Positions 10,079 through 17,919 of a stretch of DNA of 40,585 nucleotides are shown here, piece after piece. This stretch comes from Pseudanabaena sp. M53BS1SP1A06MG (GTDB lineage: Bacteria; Cyanobacteriota; Cyanobacteriia; Pseudanabaenales; Pseudanabaenaceae), in the NCBI GenBank assembly GCA_020404105.1, contig JADBWH010000132.1:1-40585 (forward strand), written 5' to 3'. Numbering within the stretch: the stretch's first letter is position 1; every line of letters begins with the position of its first letter. The position numbers and the translations under genes were made by a program. The notes below the pieces were generated by a model, which was not told the DNA's origin, ran no database searches, and saw only the letters and a list, made by a program, of their open reading frames with translations.

Positions 10079-10159
10079 GGTAGTGCTGCAAAGTAAATTT
10101 TTTAGTAATTGTGTTGCGGGCGCTTAGCGCCCGCAACACAATTACATTGCATGACTACC
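10079..10159 (+). mobile_element. MITE-like element, family 1, complete copy with target duplication
   Basis: This 81-bp element begins GGTAGTGCTGCAA and ends TTGCATGACTACC, an 11/13 inverted repeat. A perfect 19-bp stem (10105-10123 with 10127-10145) fills its centre. The 8-mer AAATTACG occurs directly on both sides (10071-10078 and 10160-10167), as expected of a target-site duplication. It has no coding capacity. It lies between the hydrolase and the YqgF-like gene. Confidence 0.75.
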
Positions 10160-10193
10160 AAATTACGAATTATTAACTTAGGAATATCTATCT

Positions 10194-10595
10194 GTGCTGC
10201 TAGGTTTCGACCCAGGAAAACAAAAATGTGGTATTGCTGTCATGGGCTTAGATCGGAAGCTACATTTTCAGACAGTCATCCCCAGTGTTGAAGCGATCAC
10301 TAAAGTTGGTAGCTTATTAAATAGTTACCCCATATCATTGATGGTGATGGGTGATCAAACCGCATCTCAGCAATGGAAAGCTAAGTTGCAATCGTCATTC
10401 CCCGATTTGCGGATCATTACCGTGGACGAGCGTTATAGTAGTGAACAGGCGCGACAAAGATTTTGGGAAATTTATCCTGCAACGGGTTTAATGAAATTAG
10501 TCCCCCGTGGCATGCGATCGCCCGACCGACCCATCGATGACATTGTGGCGGCGATCCTCATCGAGAGATATTTGAGCAGACTAATTAGCTCTTAG
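10194..10595 (+). CDS. RuvC/YqgF-fold nuclease-like protein
   Basis: This 133-residue protein shows the RNase-H-fold signature of the YqgF/RuvX superfamily: an N-terminal GFDPGKQKCGIAV strand with the first catalytic aspartate, a central MVMGDQTAS strand, the diagnostic DERYSSEQAR with the acidic residue, and a C-terminal IDDIVAAILIERYL helix bearing the third acid. YqgF itself trims the 5' end of 16S rRNA and was long annotated as a Holliday-junction resolvase; this is a divergent cyanobacterial relative. The start is a GTG with AGGA about 10 nt upstream. It immediately follows a MITE, whose insertion probably altered its promoter or leader. Confidence 0.7.
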   Translation: MLLGFDPGKQKCGIAVMGLDRKLHFQTVIPSVEAITKVGSLLNSYPISLMVMGDQTASQQWKAKLQSSFPDLRIITVDERYSSEQARQRFWEIYPATGLMKLVPRGMRSPDRPIDDIVAAILIERYLSRLISS

Positions 10596-10736
10596 CTATA
10601 GCCATCGCCTGTATTAGTAAAGAAAGAAAAACAAATGAGAGAGAGTGGCGCTTTACGCCGCCCGATCCCCAGTGATGATAGTTCAAAAAGCTCATGCGAA
10701 GTATGTGTTTTTTTGAGAAAAGTTTTGTCAAGCTTC

Positions 10737-10756
10737 GTAAAGTAACATTAAGTAAG
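10737..10756 (-). promoter_or_regulatory. Candidate HLR1 (RpaB-binding) site upstream of psaD
   Basis: On the minus strand two 10-nt-phased half sites, TTACTTAATG and TTACTTTACG, occur 79 nt before the psaD ATG. They resemble the HLR1 direct repeat, consensus (G/T)TTACAWW-NN-(G/T)TTACAWW, with T for A at the fifth base of each. HLR1 elements bound by the response regulator RpaB are known upstream of photosystem I genes in other cyanobacteria. The match is imperfect. Confidence 0.35.
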
Positions 10757-10834
10757 CTTGAAGCAGGGGTATGTAGAAATGATATCTTTGCACTTGATAT
10801 CAAAAGCGTATACGCAATTTGGGAGAACATCTCA

Positions 10835-11284
10835 ATGTCAGAAGAACAAGCACCAGAGAGCTTTACCGCTCCTAAACCTACTGGCAAAACCCCAATCTGG
10901 GGCGGTAGCACAGGTGGTTTGCTCAACTCAGCCTTTACCGAAGAAAAGTACTTAATCTCTTGGAATGCTCCTAAAGAGTTTGTATTTGAGCTTCCTACAG
11001 GCGGGGCTGCAACTGCTGTCAAGGGCGACAACTTACTCTACTTAGCAAAGAAAGAGCAGGCGCTTGCTTTGGGTACACAGTTGCGTAAATTTAAGATCAC
11101 CAATTATAAAATTTGGCGTGAATTTCCCAATGGCGACCAAGTGTATCTCCATCCTCAAGATGGAGTATTCCCTGAGAAGGTGAATGCTGGTCGTGTTGCT
11201 GCTAATAGCGTCAGCCGCAAGATTGGTGACAATCCCAATCCTATAAGCGTTAAGTTTACAGGTAAGGCTACTTACGATGTCTAA
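10835..11284 (+). CDS. psaD: Photosystem I reaction centre subunit II
   Basis: PsaD is the stromal/cytoplasmic-face subunit of photosystem I that docks ferredoxin and stabilises PsaC. The 149 residues show the family-typical [12 protein letters not shown] near residue 20, the EKYLISW strand, and the basic [18 protein letters not shown] and [14 protein letters not shown] segments that form the ferredoxin-docking face. I use the ATG at 10835, with GGGAG 10 nt upstream; the longer in-frame reading from 10694 is not family sequence. A leader of more than 200 nt precedes it, containing a possible HLR1 site. A strong palindromic terminator follows, so it is monocistronic. Confidence 0.97.
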   Translation: MSEEQAPESFTAPKPTGKTPIWGGSTGGLLNSAFTEEKYLISWNAPKEFVFELPTGGAATAVKGDNLLYLAKKEQALALGTQLRKFKITNYKIWREFPNGDQVYLHPQDGVFPEKVNAGRVAANSVSRKIGDNPNPISVKFTGKATYDV

Positions 11285-11332
11285 TTAATAGCTTTAGCTA
11301 TTACTATTGCTCTCATTCATTTTTATTTTTTG

Positions 11333-11375
11333 CAAAGGCTACTGCGATCAATTGATCGCAGTAGCCTTTGTTTTG
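11333..11375 (+). terminator. Terminator of psaD
   Basis: A 19-bp perfect palindrome (11333-11351 with 11352-11370, reading CAAAGGCTACTGCGATCAA) is followed by TTTTG, about 50 nt after the psaD stop. Confidence 0.8.
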
Positions 11376-11418
11376 TAAATTTATGCCCAGTAGTGGCAAT
11401 TGTAATAATCGTATCTAT

Positions 11419-11484
11419 GACTTCGCTCAAATAAAGTTGGCTGAGCGAAGCCGAAGCCGAAGCCAACTTTATTTGAGCGAAGTC
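11419..11484. repeat. 24-bp perfect inverted repeat with GAGCGAAG loop
   Basis: Arms 11419-11442 and 11461-11484 pair perfectly. The loop reads GAGCGAAGCCGAAGCCGA and the same GAGCGAAG-type units recur just downstream (11492-11507). The loop core GAGCGAAGCCGA is identical to that of the stem inside the 3.4-kb element, although the stem arms differ. It lies in the 505-bp psaD-recA gap, which otherwise holds the psaD terminator, a MITE and the recA leader. Confidence 0.6.
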
Positions 11485-11536
11485 GAAGTTGCTGAGCGAA
11501 GCCGAAGGAATGGTATAGAGGGTAGTTAAATAAATG

Positions 11537-11627
11537 GGTAGTGCTGCAAAGTAATTTTTTTAGTAATTTTTAGTAATTGTGTTGCGGGCGCAAAGTGCCC
11601 GCAACACAATTACGTTGCATGACTACC
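11537..11627 (+). mobile_element. MITE-like element, family 1, complete copy with target duplication
   Basis: This 91-bp element shares ends GGTAGTGCTGCAA/TTGCATGACTACC and the central stem (11573-11591 with 11595-11613) with the 10.1-kb copy, and is 10 bp longer through a duplicated TAGTAATTTT unit. The 9-mer AAATAAATG flanks it directly on both sides (11528-11536 and 11628-11636). It sits about 160 nt upstream of recA, within its likely regulatory region. Confidence 0.75.
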
Positions 11628-11789
11628 AAATAAATGTTGTAAATGCTGCAAATTTTTAGTACAAATATCTAAATTTGAGCAATAGCAGGATAATCACTTA
11701 AAATTTAGAACAAATCTAACTAAGTCAACTAAGGAATATTAGTGTCATAATGATGCAGAATTACTAAACGAAATAAACCTCGAAAGGCA

Positions 11790-12944
11790 ATGGCGAAAAA
11801 TTCTTCTGCAACGGCAAATAGTCAAGTTGATAAGGCTACCCCGATCGCCCAAGCAGCAAATGCTCAATTAGCAAAGGTGAGCATTAGCCCTGAGAAAAAG
11901 AAAGCGCTCGATGCAATCATGCAAAAGATCGAGAAGGATCATGGCAAAGGCTCAATCATGCGCTTGGGTGATGCGACTAACATGCGTGTTGAGACAATTC
12001 CTAGTGGCGCATTGCCCCTCGATCTTGCCCTTGGGGGGGGGTTACCCAAAGGACGGGTAATCGAAGTATATGGACCTGAAAGCTCTGGGAAAACAACCCT
12101 AGTCCTCCATGCGATCGCCGAAGTCCAAAAACGTGGTGGTGTAGCTGCCTTTGTTGATGCCGAACATGCCCTTGACCCTACCTATGCAGCCAGTGTTGGT
12201 GTTGATATTAATAACCTGTTGATTTCCCAGCCAGACTCAGGGGAAATGGCACTAGAAATAGTTGATAATCTCGTAAGATCAATGGCTGTGGATATCATTG
12301 CGATCGACTCCGTAGCAGCTCTAGTCCCCCGTGCTGAAATCGAAGGGGAAATGGGAGCTTCCCACGTTGGTTTGCAAGCCCGATTGATGAGCCAAGCTCT
12401 GCGTAAAATCACCGCTAATGTCGGTCGATCAAACTGTATTGTGATTTTCTTAAATCAGTTACGTCAAAAGATTGGTGTATCCTATGGTAGCCCTGAAACG
12501 ACTACAGGTGGTACGGCTCTCAAGTTTTATGCCTCATTACGTCTCGATATTCGCCGCATTCAAACCCTGAAAAAAGGTACAGAAGAATTTGGAATTCGTG
12601 CCAAGGTCAAGGTTGCCAAGAATAAAATTGCCCCACCTTTCCGTATAGCTGAATTTGACATTATCTTTGGTAAGGGCATTTCCACTCTCGGTTGTCTTGT
12701 TGATCTTGCAGAAGAGATGAATATCATTGTCCGTAAGGGTGCATGGTATAGCTATCAAGGCGATAATATCGCGCAAGGTCGCGACAATACGATCAAGTAT
12801 ATGGAAGATAAGCCCGAATTTGCTCAAGAGATTGAAAGACAAGTTCGCGAAAAACTTTCCACAGGGGTATCAGTTTCCGCAACAAAGGTCGCTCCCGAAG
12901 AAGTTGAGGCTGAAGATGATGATATTCTCCCAGATGATTTCTAA
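11790..12944 (+). CDS. recA: RecA recombinase
   Basis: RecA forms ATP-dependent filaments on single-stranded DNA for homologous recombination and repair. The 384 residues include Walker A GPESSGKT (95-102), the VDAEHALD and [13 protein letters not shown] (Walker B) segments, the L1/L2 DNA-binding loops ([23 protein letters not shown]) and an acidic C-terminal tail ([15 protein letters not shown]) that tunes DNA access. The N-terminus carries about 30 extra, alanine-rich residues before the conserved helix, so the protein is somewhat longer than the usual 350. I could not identify a convincing LexA box in the leader. A family-1 MITE lies about 160 nt upstream. Confidence 0.97.
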   Translation: MAKNSSATANSQVDKATPIAQAANAQLAKVSISPEKKKALDAIMQKIEKDHGKGSIMRLGDATNMRVETIPSGALPLDLALGGGLPKGRVIEVYGPESSGKTTLVLHAIAEVQKRGGVAAFVDAEHALDPTYAASVGVDINNLLISQPDSGEMALEIVDNLVRSMAVDIIAIDSVAALVPRAEIEGEMGASHVGLQARLMSQALRKITANVGRSNCIVIFLNQLRQKIGVSYGSPETTTGGTALKFYASLRLDIRRIQTLKKGTEEFGIRAKVKVAKNKIAPPFRIAEFDIIFGKGISTLGCLVDLAEEMNIIVRKGAWYSYQGDNIAQGRDNTIKYMEDKPEFAQEIERQVREKLSTGVSVSATKVAPEEVEAEDDDILPDDF

Positions 12945-12965
12945 AATAACGTCAGTTCGACGGAA

Positions 12966-13010
12966 GTGTAAAACTACAAAAATTTCTAAGAAATTTTTGT
13001 AGTTTTACAC
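12966..13010. terminator. Bidirectional terminator-like hairpin between recA and ftn2
   Basis: A 21-bp perfect inverted repeat (12966-12986 with 12990-13010, loop TAA) lies 22 nt after the recA stop, in the gap between convergent recA and ftn2. The A/T-rich arms supply T runs within the stem rather than after it. Confidence 0.6.
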
Positions 13011-13085
13011 CACTTGCGCCGCGCAAATGGTGTTATTGAACTCATGTTAAAACCAAAAAATCAGCGTCTAGTGCTGCTTCTTTAT

Positions 13086-15257
13086 TTAGAAGACCAACAT
13101 ATCTCGAATCAGCCACTTATTATCTTTTTTCACAAGATCATATTCAACTGTGTAGTTTGCGTTGTCCTTCGAGGCGCTGCGATCTAGTTCACCATTACTA
13201 AAGTAATTGCGGGATTCCGATATTTTCGCAACTACTTTAGCTTTAGTATCTCCATCTGGTGTAACCTTATCGACTTCACTGGACTTTACCTCATACTGCA
13301 AATAGGAATTACTTGCTTTTAATTCCTTGGCTCGACTTTTCCAATCACTAAGAGCGGGGTCAGTCAAGATTTCCTCTAACAAATTATCTTCATAAGTTTT
13401 ACCTAACGCTTTGGTTTTTGTAAACTGCCATGTTTCGATAACCTTGGTTGCTGATTGCTTATCTAGAGGACCAGATTGCGTGATCGCTACGGAGCCATTC
13501 TCTTTGATGGTTTGTACGATGGGTCCAAGATTTTTTTCTAGGGGAATAGATGCTCCAGAGCGAGAGGCTCCTGACAAAGTGCGTAACGCCCAAACTACTA
13601 GCCAAATCGAACCTGCTAACATGGCGATCGCTACGACAATAACGGTAACTAATCGACCAACATTAAACTTCCGTTTTGAGCTTGAATACCTTGGGCTAAG
13701 GCTAGAACGATTAATTTCCTTAGCAGCATCGTGGATATTGCGATTGTTGCGTACAGATGGTGCATTACTGGGACGACGCGATCTAGGAAGATCACGTACA
13801 TTATTGTCCCTACTTTTGGCATTACTAGTATTGCTGTAGTTTGGTTTATCAAGGACAGGCGTGCTTGATCTCTGAAAGCGATTAGGAGCCTCAGGAGAAT
13901 AGTTAGAGAGTCTTGGCTCGTGGCTCTTGCTAGTTCCCAAATCACGTCTTACAGATGGCTCCTCTACGGAAGCAGGTGTAGACCAATTCAAGCGATCACC
14001 ACCGACAGGGGATGTCCAATCCGATGAAAGTGCACCTGTGTTAGGCAATTCTTCGAGATAGGCTTGCACCTGTTCGTCAGCAAAGTAATCCTTAAGCGAC
14101 ACAATTTGGTTCATCAAATCGCGGAAATGTGGATATACCTCTTCTTGAAGCCAACGTTCACTATAAAGACATAGCCCAGGCAAGAGATCGGGCGCACCCT
14201 CAGAATTTTGGCGAATAAAAGCAATTTGATCATCTTCGGAGCTATTTTCGATCGCTGTACTCGCCTCTTCGGTTTGTCCAAGCAATAACGCACATACGGC
14301 TTTTTCCAGATAAATATCTTGCTTGGCGCTCAGTTTGACTAGCAAGCCCTTAGCACGGCGAATCAAGGCGGGCTGACGCTGCGAAAATCCCCGTGCAATT
14401 AAGGCATAAACTGCTAAGTAAGTGGCTACCGACGAGGGGCGACGCGCTTCTTCCTCAAATAGTGTTTGTTGCTCGATCGCCGTCATATAACTGCGTAGTT
14501 GCTGAATAAAGCGCAAAAAGTCATCGATACCGAGGCTAGAGTAGTCATTGCCTGAGCCATCAATACCACGACGTGCCTCCAGCATTTCCTGCAACAATGA
14601 CATCCCTTTGTGATGTTCATTGGTATGATGGTCAGGGGACGCTAACAATTCAAGAATCCGATAGGGGCGTAACCGAAAGAGATCAGCTTGAATCTCACTA
14701 CGAATGCTGAGAAATAGTCCCTCCCGCAAGAGTAAGTCTTGAGCAGATTCTAGGGACGATGCGGCGGATTCATATTGACCTTGTTTCCAATATTCGCGAC
14801 CGCGATCTAAGAAGGACAAAGATACCGAAAGTAATAGATCGGGATCATGGGGTGAGATCCTTGCCGATTGGTATTCGGCTTCTTCAGGATCATAATAGGG
14901 TTTTGCAATGGAAAGAACTTTCTCGGACTCGCCGAGTTCGGACAAAATTAGTAATAGACCTGCAAAATCTTTTTCGTCGGCTTCAACTTGGGGCGGTAGG
15001 GTTATAACGGGACGGTTATTAGCGCGATCGCTAATTTCATCACCAACATCATCTTTCGGATCTTTCGGTGCACTAATATGCTCGATTAAAAGTTCGTAAG
15101 CCTTATCAATGATACGTTTGCGAGAGGAGATCGCTGCATCAGAATACTCCCGCCTTGGCATAGAAAGCAGGCGATCTCGGTGGGCTTGCTGGATTTTGTC
15201 TAGCCCTGATAGGTGTGTTAAACCAAGAATGCGGTAACAGTCGAGGGGAACTCTCAC
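13086..15257 (-). CDS. ftn2: Cell division protein Ftn2/ZipN (ARC6 homologue)
   Basis: Ftn2/ZipN is the cyanobacterial ancestor of plastid ARC6; it anchors FtsZ filaments to the membrane and helps organise the divisome. The 723-residue protein has the characteristic N-terminal J-like domain (MRVPLDCYRILGL...QAHRDRLLSMPRREYSDAAISSRKRIID, residues 1-60), a long helical cytoplasmic region, a basic Ser/Arg/Asn-rich linker (about 420-520), a single membrane span near 525-556 (VTVIVVAIAMLAGSIWLVVW), and a C-terminal ARC6-like domain with YLQYEVKSSEVDKV and VEYDLVKKDNKWLI. The start is GTG at 15257, supported by the conserved first residues. It is convergent with recA. Confidence 0.93.
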   Translation of the reverse strand: MRVPLDCYRILGLTHLSGLDKIQQAHRDRLLSMPRREYSDAAISSRKRIIDKAYELLIEHISAPKDPKDDVGDEISDRANNRPVITLPPQVEADEKDFAGLLLILSELGESEKVLSIAKPYYDPEEAEYQSARISPHDPDLLLSVSLSFLDRGREYWKQGQYESAASSLESAQDLLLREGLFLSIRSEIQADLFRLRPYRILELLASPDHHTNEHHKGMSLLQEMLEARRGIDGSGNDYSSLGIDDFLRFIQQLRSYMTAIEQQTLFEEEARRPSSVATYLAVYALIARGFSQRQPALIRRAKGLLVKLSAKQDIYLEKAVCALLLGQTEEASTAIENSSEDDQIAFIRQNSEGAPDLLPGLCLYSERWLQEEVYPHFRDLMNQIVSLKDYFADEQVQAYLEELPNTGALSSDWTSPVGGDRLNWSTPASVEEPSVRRDLGTSKSHEPRLSNYSPEAPNRFQRSSTPVLDKPNYSNTSNAKSRDNNVRDLPRSRRPSNAPSVRNNRNIHDAAKEINRSSLSPRYSSSKRKFNVGRLVTVIVVAIAMLAGSIWLVVWALRTLSGASRSGASIPLEKNLGPIVQTIKENGSVAITQSGPLDKQSATKVIETWQFTKTKALGKTYEDNLLEEILTDPALSDWKSRAKELKASNSYLQYEVKSSEVDKVTPDGDTKAKVVAKISESRNYFSNGELDRSASKDNANYTVEYDLVKKDNKWLIRDMLVF

Positions 15258-15455
15258 TTTGCTTTTCTACCCAAAACTTCAATTGGAGGTAGCGATCTGA
15301 GTGCCAATAATACCAACCTGTTTGCCACTCAAAAAAGATGCTCCTTAATCAACGCATTAAAACGCACTAAAACGTATTTAACGCCCGAATTATACACTAA
15401 GTTGATTATCTTGGCGAAAGTAGCTCAAAAAGTAAAAGATGATTTTGGGTGATGA

Positions 15456-15487
15456 TTTTTGGCATTGCAAATTTGCAATGCCAAAAA
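15456..15487. terminator. Terminator-like palindrome after the TetR-fusion gene
   Basis: Arms 15456-15471 and 15472-15487 (TTTTTGGCATTGCAAA and complement) directly abut the stop codon of the minus-strand gene ending at 15489. Confidence 0.5.
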
Positions 15488-15488
15488 A

Positions 15489-16754
15489 TTAAGAGTCAAG
15501 GGCGATCGCCTTATCAATCGCTAATTTCTCGTTCAAGCGGGTTTGATAAGCTTTGAGTTCTTTGGGTTTAATCCCACCAATGATACAAAAACTATCCGCA
15601 TCTATACCTCGCGCTAACATTTCGATGCACCAAGTATGTCTTGATTGCATCAGTGTCAAGGGTGTGCCATCGAGATTACTATAATTTTGTGTCCAACCTG
15701 ACCACATTTGCTCGATTTCTTCCAAAGATAAAGGCTGAAGATTGCTACTTAGAAACATAGTCTCTTTAAGATCAAAACGGTCAAGAAGCAGTGCATCTTC
15801 ACCTTGAACACCCTTATAACGTTCCTTGATCTCTTGTTTACGGCTTTTTAAATAGGCACTGAGGGGATTATTAGTTGCTGAGCCGTAACGATGACCGAGA
15901 ATTTTTTGATTAACGGGTACAGAGCGTACTTGATCCGACGTATCTTTAATCCGTAAAACCCCATGATTAGCTTGAATCTGATAATCCGTAACTCGTAAAC
16001 ACGTAATATCAACAGCCGTCAGTCCTGCCCCAAACAATAAGTAGGCGATCGCATAATCTTTTACCCCACATTTCTTGGCTTGAAGCAGAATTTCGCGCAC
16101 CGTCTCCGATGGAATATCGATGATGAGATGAGTGGGGGGTAATTGACTGACCTCATGAACAAACATATCAACTAGAGTGTTGACAAAATCATCGCGATCA
16201 CGCCAGATCGTATGCACATCACTCGTCAAAGTAATAACGGCATAGCCCAAAATACAGGTGTTTAAGAGATTAGCCAGCTTGATAGGTGGCAAAGTGTATT
16301 GCAACCGCGAATTTGCCAAGACATCATTAATTGCCGTAGCGATCGTTTGATTGACCTGATTAATACCTTGAGCAAGAGCTTGACGACTCTCGGCAGGATA
16401 TTGCCCAGCCTCACCAACGAGTGATCGCACTAACTCAGGCACACTTTCGAGAGCCCGCAAAGAACTCTGAATGTAGTATTTGAGAAATCGGCGTAAATCG
16501 CTCTGACTAGAAATATCAGACACCATCAAAGACTCCCCTACTTGAGCCAGTACCAAATATTTTTGCAAACATTCCTGCAATACCGCTAACAATAGACCAT
16601 GTTTATTCCCAAAATGGCGAAATAGAGTTACTTCATTCACTTGAGCGAAATCAGCAATTTGGCGAGTAGTGGTCTCGGTAATTCCCTTGCTAGCAAACAG
16701 TTCCAATGCTGTATTAACAATGCGTTGGCGAGTGGGAATTCGAGATACAGACAT
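15489..16754 (-). CDS. TetR-type regulator fused to a degenerate tyrosine-recombinase-like domain
   Basis: Residues 1-55 are a TetR DNA-binding domain (PTRQRIVNTALELFASKG...TTTRQIADFAQVNEVTLFRHFGNK), followed by a helical ligand/dimer region to about 205. From about 215 to the end (421 residues in all) the sequence resembles a phage-integrase/XerC catalytic domain: VKDYAIAYLLFGAGLTAVDITCLRVTD, VRSVPVNQ, and SRHTWCIEMLARGID...IGGIKPKELKAY. The catalytic set is degraded: the first Arg is Thr, the HxLR His is Met, the LGH His is Gly; the second Arg and the final Tyr remain. It is therefore unlikely to recombine DNA and may add a DNA-binding or dimerising module. It is divergent from a desaturase and shares two palindromes with it. 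The start could be ATG 16754 or 16769; the TTG at 16784 lies in a palindrome and is unlikely. Confidence 0.75.
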   Translation of the reverse strand: MSVSRIPTRQRIVNTALELFASKGITETTTRQIADFAQVNEVTLFRHFGNKHGLLLAVLQECLQKYLVLAQVGESLMVSDISSQSDLRRFLKYYIQSSLRALESVPELVRSLVGEAGQYPAESRQALAQGINQVNQTIATAINDVLANSRLQYTLPPIKLANLLNTCILGYAVITLTSDVHTIWRDRDDFVNTLVDMFVHEVSQLPPTHLIIDIPSETVREILLQAKKCGVKDYAIAYLLFGAGLTAVDITCLRVTDYQIQANHGVLRIKDTSDQVRSVPVNQKILGHRYGSATNNPLSAYLKSRKQEIKERYKGVQGEDALLLDRFDLKETMFLSSNLQPLSLEEIEQMWSGWTQNYSNLDGTPLTLMQSRHTWCIEMLARGIDADSFCIIGGIKPKELKAYQTRLNEKLAIDKAIALDS

Positions 16755-16780
16755 GGGAGCATGTACCATGAAGATGATTT

Positions 16781-16795
16781 GCAAGTGATACTTGC
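16781..16795. promoter_or_regulatory. Candidate operator 1 (palindrome GCAAGTGATACTTGC)
   Basis: The 6-bp arms GCAAGT/ACTTGC surround GAT. The site lies just upstream of the TetR-fusion start and in front of the divergent desaturase, and its core is repeated 51 bp away. TetR proteins usually bind such palindromes next to their own gene. Confidence 0.6.
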
Positions 16796-16831
16796 ATTAT
16801 TACTTAAAAAACAGTTAGACTTAGCATAACT

Positions 16832-16846
16832 GTAAGTGATACTTGC
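16832..16846. promoter_or_regulatory. Candidate operator 2 (GTAAGTGATACTTGC)
   Basis: This is a second copy of the palindrome, with one base changed in the first arm and sharing AAGTGATACTTGCAT with operator 1. The centres are 51 bp apart, about five helical turns, so proteins on both sites would face the same side. It lies 32 nt before the desaturase ATG, where binding would block or overlap its promoter. Confidence 0.6.
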
Positions 16847-16877
16847 ATCTCCTCACCACCCCTTAAGTTGTTATTTC

Positions 16878-17741
16878 ATGACCGCCACTACTAAAGCCAT
16901 CCCAACTAACCCAAAACTGAACTGGACAAATGTTGCCTTTTTCAGCACTTTCCATATTGCTGCCCTCGCAGCTCCTTTTTATTTTTCATGGCAAGCTGCG
17001 ATCCTTACGATCTTCTTGCATTGGTTCATTGGGAGCATCGGCATTACCCTAGGTTATCACCGCTTACTGAGCCATCGCAGTTTCCAAGTCCCTCAGTGGT
17101 TGGAATATATCATCGCTACCATCGGTGCATTAGCCATGCAGGGTGGTCCTGTATTCTGGGTGGGTGGACATCGCCAGCATCACGGTTTTACAGAAGACAA
17201 TCAAAAAGATCCTTATTCGGCAAATAAGGGTTTTTGGTGGAGCCACATCATGTGGATCATGTACTCTAAGCCTGAACATTTCAAGAGTACTTATTACAAT
17301 AAGTTTGCGCCCGATCTCGCAAGCAATCCTTACTATGGATTTCTCGATAAATACTTTTTGCTTTTACAAGTTCCCTTTGCGGCTCTGCTCTATGTAATTG
17401 GCGAAAGTGCATTCTCTGGACTCGGCATGTCCTTCTTGATTTACGGTATGGCTGTGCGTTCAGTCTTTTTATGGCATAGCACTTGGCTGATTAACTCTGC
17501 TTGCCATAAGTGGGGCTACAAAAATTTTACGGAAACTCCTGACCATTCCACCAATCTCTGGTGGGCAGCAATTTTGACCTACGGCGAAGGCTGGCACAAC
17601 AATCACCATGCTTATCCTAAGTCTGCTCGCTCTGGTTTGAAATGGTGGGAAATTGATCCAACTTGGGGCGTGATTAGTTTGCTGCAAGCATTAGGCTTAG
17701 CTCAGAAAGTATACATAGCTGAGCCTTGGCAGGCTAAGTAA
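16878..17741 (+). CDS. desC: Acyl-lipid fatty acid desaturase (delta-9/DesC type)
   Basis: This membrane di-iron enzyme puts the first double bond into fatty acids on membrane lipids. The 287 residues (from ATG 16878) hold the three histidine boxes HRLLSH (61-66), HRQHH (98-102) and HNNHH (240-244) between hydrophobic pairs (AALAAPFYFSWQAAILTIF; FAALLYVIGESAF). These spacings and the short length are those of the delta-9 acyl-lipid/acyl-CoA desaturase group. The in-frame GTG at 16836 falls inside an operator-like palindrome and is not used. Transcription is probably controlled by the divergent TetR-fusion protein through the two palindromes. The exact double-bond position is inferred from family resemblance. 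Confidence 0.9.
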   Translation: MTATTKAIPTNPKLNWTNVAFFSTFHIAALAAPFYFSWQAAILTIFLHWFIGSIGITLGYHRLLSHRSFQVPQWLEYIIATIGALAMQGGPVFWVGGHRQHHGFTEDNQKDPYSANKGFWWSHIMWIMYSKPEHFKSTYYNKFAPDLASNPYYGFLDKYFLLLQVPFAALLYVIGESAFSGLGMSFLIYGMAVRSVFLWHSTWLINSACHKWGYKNFTETPDHSTNLWWAAILTYGEGWHNNHHAYPKSARSGLKWWEIDPTWGVISLLQALGLAQKVYIAEPWQAK

Positions 17742-17777
17742 CAGATAAAGGGCGCTAAGCGCCCTTTATCTGTTTTT
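17741..17777 (+). terminator. Rho-independent terminator of the desaturase gene
   Basis: A 15-bp stem ACAGATAAAGGGCGC (17741-17755 with 17759-17773), loop TAA, followed by a T run. It overlaps the stop codon. Confidence 0.85.
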
Positions 17778-17789
17778 AAGGAGAAACTA

Positions 17790-17843
17790 ATGCAAGTAGC
17801 AAAAACAGATACATTGATGCGATCGCAAATATGCCACCCTTAG
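17790..17843 (+). other. Possible 17-residue peptide ORF
   Basis: ATG at 17790 has a strong AAGGAG at 7 nt spacing but the frame closes after 17 codons (MQVAKTDTLMRSQICHP). It follows the desaturase terminator. It might be a leader peptide, the start of a decayed gene, or chance. Confidence 0.2.
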
Positions 17844-17919
17844 TTCAATAGGTAATCAAAGTTTATATTGACAGTTCTATTTTGGGGATTAGTAATAATA
17901 CATAAGGGAAATCAAGCAT

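Noticed and set aside
10614-10745. Short plus-strand ORF in the psaD leader (starting MRESGALRRP)
   Set aside because: No ribosome site and no recognisable sequence; it overlaps the psaD regulatory region and is likely chance.
11640-11789. Possible LexA box upstream of recA (AGTACAAATATCT and AGAACAAATCT)
   Set aside because: Neither has the second half of the cyanobacterial LexA consensus (GTWC spacing), so I do not claim an SOS operator.
16836-16877. Upstream GTG start for the desaturase
   Set aside because: It lies inside the operator-like palindrome and the added residues (MILASPHHPLSCYF) are not desaturase-like; ATG 16878 is preferred.
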